This document shows, piece after piece, positions 59,458 to 64,000 of a DNA stretch of 64,000 nt (within the stretch, counting starts at the first letter, position 1; the number at the start of each line of letters is the position of its first letter). A program made the translations under genes and the position numbers. Source of the DNA: a virus; IMG/VR virus record IMGVR_UViG_3300027747_000967, positions 55,999 through 119,998 of that record; one strand, written 5' to 3'. A model generated the notes under the pieces. That model was not told where the DNA came from and searched no databases. It saw nothing but the letters and a program-made list of their open reading frames with translations.

Positions 59458-60886
59458 CAATAAAAGATTGAGCTAAAGCAATTTTAGAAATATCAACAAG
59501 ACTTTGAGATGTTCCGTATGCTACAAAAATTGTTGACTTAATATTAGCATTGGTAGTTACTAAAGTATTATTAGATGTGTAATAAGATAAATTTATTGTA
59601 TTTGAAATGTATCCTGTTGTATTAGCAAAAACAATTGAATTTACGGTATAACCAGATGAAGAGGCACGGGTATTTGCCTGATTATATGCTGATTGTGCTA
59701 GAACATTTGATGCGTTAGCTTGATTATATGCTGATTGCGTAAAAGTATTGGTACTATTTGCTTGATTGTATGATGATTGTGTAAAATTATATAATGTATT
59801 TGAATATGCTAATAAATTAATACCTTGTGAATATACATTAGATGATTGAACGTCACCTTGAATACCTACGCCACCAACAACTTGTAACGCACCAGATGTT
59901 TTGCTGGTTGTTGCAATTGAAGATTTAATCAATACAGTATTAGCAGCCGTAATTCTTAGGACTTCATTAGGCGTATCTAAACCGTTAGTAGCAAATATAA
60001 TATCATTAGTTAAATATGTTGCAATGATAACATTACCGCCACCGGTGGTTGTATTTCCAGACACATAAAAATAACCATCATTTGGTTTTATTAAACCATA
60101 ACCAGGATAATTATAGGTGCTACTACCAATACCTAAATCAACATATCCTTCAATTGCTGTTCCATTATCTGCGGTAAGAAAAATATCTGAAGAAGAATTT
60201 GCACCAGAATTAATGTTTTGATGGTTAACACCAGCATAACCATCATAGTTAGCTGTAAATTGTGTTATCATCTGAGGTTCAATTAAATAACCTGTAGGAA
60301 TACCAGTATATAAAGAATTGAATCCATTAGAAGAATAACCAAAAAATTGACCAGTATTACCTGTAACGGTGACCGAGGTTACATTACCTGTAAACGTAAT
60401 GTTACCGGTTACTGTTAGGTCATTTTGAATTGTAACGGCACCGGAAATTGTTCCACCTGATGAACTAAATTTAGTATTTGAACTTGCATATGCCGATTGT
60501 GCTAGAACATTTGATGAGTTAGCTTGATTGTATGCAGACTGCGCTAAAACATTGGCTGAATTTGCTTGAGCAAAACCGCCTTGAGCATATATGTTTGTAA
60601 CATTTGAAAAATTGTATGATGATTGTGCTAGAATTGTTGCTATATTTGCTTGATTATATGCTTGTTGAACAAAAGCACTAGAACCTGCTGAATTTGCCGC
60701 ATTATAGGCTGCTTGAGCAAAATCTAAACGTGACAAATAGATACCACCAGGAGTAACACCATCTTGTATGGTTAATGTTTTCTGGTCAGTATCAACAATC
60801 AGTTCCGCTAAAGGACCAGTATAGCTGGCCGTCTGAGCAGAAGTACCTCTTTTGATTTGAACGGTTAAAGAATTATTGGCAGCCAT
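59453..60886 (-). CDS. Tail-fibre protein with Mtd-type N-terminus and QSAYNQAN repeats
   Basis: A 477-residue protein. Residues 1-50 (LTVQIKRGTSAQTASYTG, then LTIQDGVTPGG) resemble the N-terminal domain of major tropism determinant and related fibre proteins. Then come repeats of AQSAYNQANSSNVL, followed by a Gly-rich beta region and again repeats near the C-terminus. It is probably a trimeric fibre segment. The end has no known chaperone domain. Confidence 0.78.
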   Translation of the reverse strand: MAANNSLTVQIKRGTSAQTASYTGPLAELIVDTDQKTLTIQDGVTPGGIYLSRLDFAQAAYNAANSAGSSAFVQQAYNQANIATILAQSSYNFSNVTNIYAQGGFAQANSANVLAQSAYNQANSSNVLAQSAYASSNTKFSSSGGTISGAVTIQNDLTVTGNITFTGNVTSVTVTGNTGQFFGYSSNGFNSLYTGIPTGYLIEPQMITQFTANYDGYAGVNHQNINSGANSSSDIFLTADNGTAIEGYVDLGIGSSTYNYPGYGLIKPNDGYFYVSGNTTTGGGNVIIATYLTNDIIFATNGLDTPNEVLRITAANTVLIKSSIATTSKTSGALQVVGGVGIQGDVQSSNVYSQGINLLAYSNTLYNFTQSSYNQANSTNTFTQSAYNQANASNVLAQSAYNQANTRASSSGYTVNSIVFANTTGYISNTINLSYYTSNNTLVTTNANIKSTIFVAYGTSQSLVDISKIALAQSFIV

Positions 60887-60908
60887 TTATTTTCCAAAGT
60901 AATAAGAT

Positions 60909-60916
60909 TATTTATA
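60909..60916 (-). promoter_or_regulatory. T4-type late promoter
   Basis: TATAAATA on the minus strand ahead of the fibre gene at 59453-60886, 23 bases from its ATG and overlapping the end of the 60912-62006 gene. Confidence 0.6.
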
Positions 60917-62006
60917 GAGTTCCATAATCGTAAATAATAGGAACAGGAGTATAACCTATCCAACCATAATCGGTATATGCACTACTATTTAAGCCAATAA
61001 CAAAAGTACCGCCTCCTGCACCTCCGCCTGTGTTTGCCTTATTATATGCCGATTGAGCAAAAGTATTGACGGCAATAATATTAGCATTTGCTGAATTAAG
61101 ACCGCCTTGTAAGTAAACTGTATTAGCAGCTGCCGTGTTGGCCGCATTAAAAGCAGCTTGTGTATACGCACTAGAACCAGCATTATTGGCAGCCGCATAT
61201 GCCGAATAAGCATAAGTATTTACAGCATTAGCATAAGCATATACTTGTTGTGTATAAACATTTAAAGCGGAAGCGTTAGCGTTGGCCGTTAAACCATATG
61301 CCAAAATATAAGAAATATTAGCATTGGCTGTATTCAGACCACCTTGTAAGTATATGGTATTTGCTGATGCTGAATTTGCTTGTGCATATGCTGAAGTAGA
61401 ATAAGTATTTAATGCAGAAGCATTGGCATTAGCAGATGAACTATAATTAAACAACAGACTTATATTGGCGTTTGCTGAATTTAATGCACCTTGTAAGTAT
61501 ATGGTATTGGCCGATGCTGAATTGGCCGTATTGGCTGCATTGTTAGCGGCACTAAAGGCTGCTTGTGAATAGGCACCAGAACCAGCATTATTAGCTGCAT
61601 TGTATGCCGAATATGCGTAGGTATTTACAGCATTAGCATAAGCGTATGCTGATTGGGAGTATGTATTTAATGCTGAAGCATTAGCATTGGCTGAAGCACT
61701 ATAATTAAATAATAGAGTGATATTAGCATTGGCAGAATTTAAACCACCTTGTAAAATAATAGTATTAGATGAAGCATTATTTGCCGTATTTTCTACTTTG
61801 AGAATTAAGTTAGCATCTGCCGTACCATCTCTAAACCAGTATTCAACGATTGCACCACCACTAATAATACCTACAGTTAAACCTTGAAAACGATTTGCTA
61901 AAATGACGGCAGTTAGAGCAGTAGCAACATCAACATGAGGACCATACCTTGAATCGGCCGACTTTGGCGCTTGTATACTTAGATTGTCGTTTAATAAGAT
62001 TGCCAT
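60912..62006 (-). CDS. Ala/Asn-repeat fibre protein
   Basis: A 364-residue protein that is mostly repeats: NTIYLQGGLNSANANISLL, SANANASALNTYSQSAYAYA and NTYAYSAYNAANNAGSSAY occur three or more times in modules of about 70-80 residues. The start resembles a tail-fibre attachment segment. The C-terminus YGWIGYTPVPIIYDYGTL is unique. Confidence 0.72.
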   Translation of the reverse strand: MAILLNDNLSIQAPKSADSRYGPHVDVATALTAVILANRFQGLTVGIISGGAIVEYWFRDGTADANLILKVENTANNASSNTIILQGGLNSANANITLLFNYSASANANASALNTYSQSAYAYANAVNTYAYSAYNAANNAGSGAYSQAAFSAANNAANTANSASANTIYLQGALNSANANISLLFNYSSSANANASALNTYSTSAYAQANSASANTIYLQGGLNTANANISYILAYGLTANANASALNVYTQQVYAYANAVNTYAYSAYAAANNAGSSAYTQAAFNAANTAAANTVYLQGGLNSANANIIAVNTFAQSAYNKANTGGGAGGGTFVIGLNSSAYTDYGWIGYTPVPIIYDYGTL

Positions 62007-62009
62007 GGA

Positions 62010-63734
62010 TTAACTGAACTGTATTGAACCGCTGGTTGTGGTAGCATAACCTGATATGTAAATATTAAATGTTACACCAGACCAATATGCACTAGGTGAA
62101 GTTACTGCTTGTGATACGCCAGCCAAAATAAATTGTCCCGCACCAATTAAACCATTATTTAGAGCGGTATTATACCAAGTTGTCTTTGCGGCATATCCTG
62201 TTTGAACTGCCAACCAAACATATTGTGACGAAGCATTAAAGGTAATCGTTAATGTTCCTGAACCTACTGCTAAAACTCTGTTTGTTGTACCTGCTTGTAT
62301 AGCTGTAGCGATTGAAGCGGCCGTAGGTTGTGTTGATGAAACACCCCAGAAATATGGGTAAATACCTGTAATCACAGATGTTGTAGATGCAAACGTGGTC
62401 GCATTGGCTGATTGTGGATTTGTAGTTGATAACACAGCAAACGCATTAGAATCTGTTGCACCTTTGTTATTTAACTTTGCTAGGCCTGCACTATAATTAC
62501 CTAAACCTTGCCATGTTGTTGTTCCTGATACGATTGTATTAGAATCAATATATGTGTTTGCGTAGAAATAGTTTGGATTATTTGGATCCGCAGCGCCAAA
62601 TTGTGGACCTATATTCGTAGTTGCAGTTGCTGGAGGGCTATTATTTGCATTAATCACCGTACCATTTCGTGTTATTCTTAATTGAGTAAACGGACCAGCA
62701 TCATTTTTAGTACCTGTTACAGTCAATGATTGATTAATTGATTGTCCAATTTCAAATGTTCCAGTATTGTTTGCACTTAAAGTAATAGTAGGTACCGTAT
62801 AAGATGGACCAAGTGTTGGAAATAATATTGCATCAAAAACTTGTGTCATTGTGTATGTTGACCACACTTGAGCATTTTGAACAGGGGCGCCACCTACTGC
62901 AATACTATTGACTGTAGGACTGATTGAAGTTGTGTATAAATTTGGTGAAACATTACCTGTGAGTAAGGTAATATTAGCATTAGCAGAATTTAATGCACCT
63001 TGTAAATAAACGGTATTTGAACTGGCAGTATTAGCAACAGAATATGAAGCGTAACTATAAGTATTAATTGCTGATATACTAGTATTTTGTGCAATATCAA
63101 TAGCAAATAATAATGTAATATTAGCGTTTGCTGAATTTAAACCACCTTGAAGATAAACGGTATTAGCTCCAGCAGTATTAGCTGTATTATATGCTGACTG
63201 TGCCAAAACATTGGCTGCATTTGCTTGATTAAAGGCCGCTTGAGTGTATGCACTAGAACCGGCTGCATTTGCTTGAGCATAAGCAGAAACTGCATAAGTA
63301 TTTACGGCATTTGCATAAGCGTATATCTGTTGTGAGTAAACATTTAAAGCAGAAGCATTAGCATTAGACGATAAAGAATAATTAAATAGTAATGAAATAT
63401 TAGCATTTGCTGAATTCAAACCACCTTGAAGATAGATGGTGTTTGCAGAAGCAGTATTGGCTACATTAAATGCAGCTTGAGTATATGCACTAGAACCAGC
63501 TGCATTTGCGGCATTATATGCTGACTGTGCTAATACTGTTGCTGAGTTTGCTTGATTGTATGCTGACTGTGCTATGACTTTTGTTGATGGGTCACCAATT
63601 TGTATAATACCTGTATTTGAACCAATAAAAAGTGTATTGGAAACAAAAGAATAGGCTAACTGACCATCAAGTAAACTTATTGGTGTTGTATTTGTATATG
63701 AACGGAGTATCTGTAAATTGACTGTATTGGCCAT
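62010..63734 (-). CDS. Ala/Asn-repeat fibre protein with beta-rich C-part
   Basis: A 574-residue protein. Residues about 1-60 resemble the start of a fibre (LLDGQLAYSFVSNTLFIGSN). Residues about 60-250 share the same repeat modules as the 60912-62006 protein. The rest (from about 290) is beta-rich, with TLSANNTGTFEIGQSINQSL and TTTWQGLGNYSAG, resembling a receptor-facing or carbohydrate-interacting part. It overlaps the 63734-63967 gene by one base. Confidence 0.75.
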   Translation of the reverse strand: MANTVNLQILRSYTNTTPISLLDGQLAYSFVSNTLFIGSNTGIIQIGDPSTKVIAQSAYNQANSATVLAQSAYNAANAAGSSAYTQAAFNVANTASANTIYLQGGLNSANANISLLFNYSLSSNANASALNVYSQQIYAYANAVNTYAVSAYAQANAAGSSAYTQAAFNQANAANVLAQSAYNTANTAGANTVYLQGGLNSANANITLLFAIDIAQNTSISAINTYSYASYSVANTASSNTVYLQGALNSANANITLLTGNVSPNLYTTSISPTVNSIAVGGAPVQNAQVWSTYTMTQVFDAILFPTLGPSYTVPTITLSANNTGTFEIGQSINQSLTVTGTKNDAGPFTQLRITRNGTVINANNSPPATATTNIGPQFGAADPNNPNYFYANTYIDSNTIVSGTTTWQGLGNYSAGLAKLNNKGATDSNAFAVLSTTNPQSANATTFASTTSVITGIYPYFWGVSSTQPTAASIATAIQAGTTNRVLAVGSGTLTITFNASSQYVWLAVQTGYAAKTTWYNTALNNGLIGAGQFILAGVSQAVTSPSAYWSGVTFNIYISGYATTTSGSIQFS

Positions 63735-63967
63735 TAAAAGAATCCGTTATCCGCAGTTGTAAGTGATGAAGCTACTGCATTTACGGTAAAAAGACCTGTA
63801 TTTGCATGATAGGTAATTGCCCCACCGTCAACTGCACCGACCAAACTTAAATCGGATGCAGTTTTTAATTGATTCTGACCACCATAGTTAATAGCTGCTA
63901 CCTGAGGATTTGTAGCAACTCCATTACGAACTTTAACAACTGCTGGTGGTGTGACGATAACTGGCAT
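63734..63967 (-). CDS. Small fibre-associated protein
   Basis: A 77-residue protein starting MPVIVTPPAVVKVRNGVATN. Position at the head of the fibre set suggests a fibre joint or tip protein. No domain recognised. Confidence 0.55.
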   Translation of the reverse strand: MPVIVTPPAVVKVRNGVATNPQVAAINYGGQNQLKTASDLSLVGAVDGGAITYHANTGLFTVNAVASSLTTADNGFF

Positions 63968-63969
63968 GA

Positions 63970-64000
63970 TTACCTCGTTACACTTGGTGAAACATTAACT
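63970..64000 (-). CDS. C-terminal end of a further gene
   Basis: The last nine codons of a frame (VNVSPSVTR) followed by TAA at 63970-63972 are visible; the gene continues past the window edge. The style matches virion proteins. Identity unknown. Confidence 0.4.
   Translation of the reverse strand, partial: VNVSPSVTR

Larger units (their letters stand above)
59650..63600 (-). repeat. Shared repeat modules across three fibre genes
   Basis: Coding repeats built on QSAYNQANxxNVLA, NTIYLQGGLNSANANIxLL and SANANASALNxYS recur in the 59453, 60912 and 62010 genes. DNA-level copies are near-identical (for example the plus-strand words ccaccttgtaagtatatggt and ccaccttgaagataaacggt). They can support recombination between fibre genes. 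Confidence 0.75.

Noticed and set aside
1-64000. CRISPR array, integrase, lysogeny genes or insertion sequences
   Set aside because: No spaced direct repeats, recombinase motifs or transposase genes were seen; the fibre repeats are coding repeats.
1-64000. Cyanophage photosynthesis genes as host marker
   Set aside because: No psbA, psbD, hli or similar protein is in the window, so a cyanobacterial host cannot be claimed from it.

Overview
The window is about 64 kb of an AT-rich T4-like myovirus, probably from an aquatic or marine phage of the broad group that includes cyanophages and pelagiphages. The evidence is a nearly complete T4 core on the minus strand: neck, terminase, tail, portal, prohead and capsid genes (gp13-14-15-16-17-18-19-20-67-21-22-23), uvsY, uvsW, gp55, gp47, gp46, gp45, gp44, gp62, regA, gp43, uvsX and gp41. 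Accessory genes typical of aquatic T4-like phages are also present (Hsp20, peptide deformylase, SpeD-like protein, HExxH protease). No photosynthesis gene is visible, so the host cannot be fixed. Only one convincing gene is on the plus strand (25130-25411).

Reading from right to left, which is the direction of transcription: 63970-57080 holds tail-fibre and virion proteins full of Ala/Asn repeats. 56859-42011 is the head and tail morphogenesis module. In it the large terminase is broken into two genes, each carrying one half of an atypically split intein, with an endonuclease gene between them (50651-53713). 41926-28265 carries recombination, late-transcription and clamp/clamp-loader genes, plus one HNH endonuclease, a peptide deformylase, a DruA-like protein, a nucleotide diphosphohydrolase and a glycosyltransferase. 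28166-26947 holds small genes behind consensus sigma70 promoters. 26803-24978 is a tRNA island (Glu, Asp, Thr, Cys, Gly, two unusual tRNAs). Most of its spacers are closed by long stems, and it has two promoters, at least one small RNA gene with its own promoter and terminator, a 54-residue basic protein and the exported plus-strand protein. 24960-17497 is the replication block, with DNA polymerase split by an HNH endonuclease. 16338-7692 is an eleven-gene sugar island that includes an RfbH-type 3-dehydrase. 7559-1 is a tightly packed six-gene set behind a T4 late promoter.

The most interesting points are these. (1) The split-intein terminase locus is built like the known atypically split TerL inteins. 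(2) The 1-7559 set codes for enzymes and modular basic proteins whose N-termini resemble T4 internal-protein capsid-targeting sequences and which carry repeated prohead-protease-like sites (I/L-x-E before A/G/S/T). This suggests a load of enzymes carried in the head and injected with the DNA. (3) The tRNA island is an unusually structured RNA region. (4) There are two DruA-like proteins in one phage.

All assignments come from reading the sequence and recalling protein families; no database search was run. Where the longest open frame begins at TTG or GTG and a better-placed ATG follows, the ATG was used.
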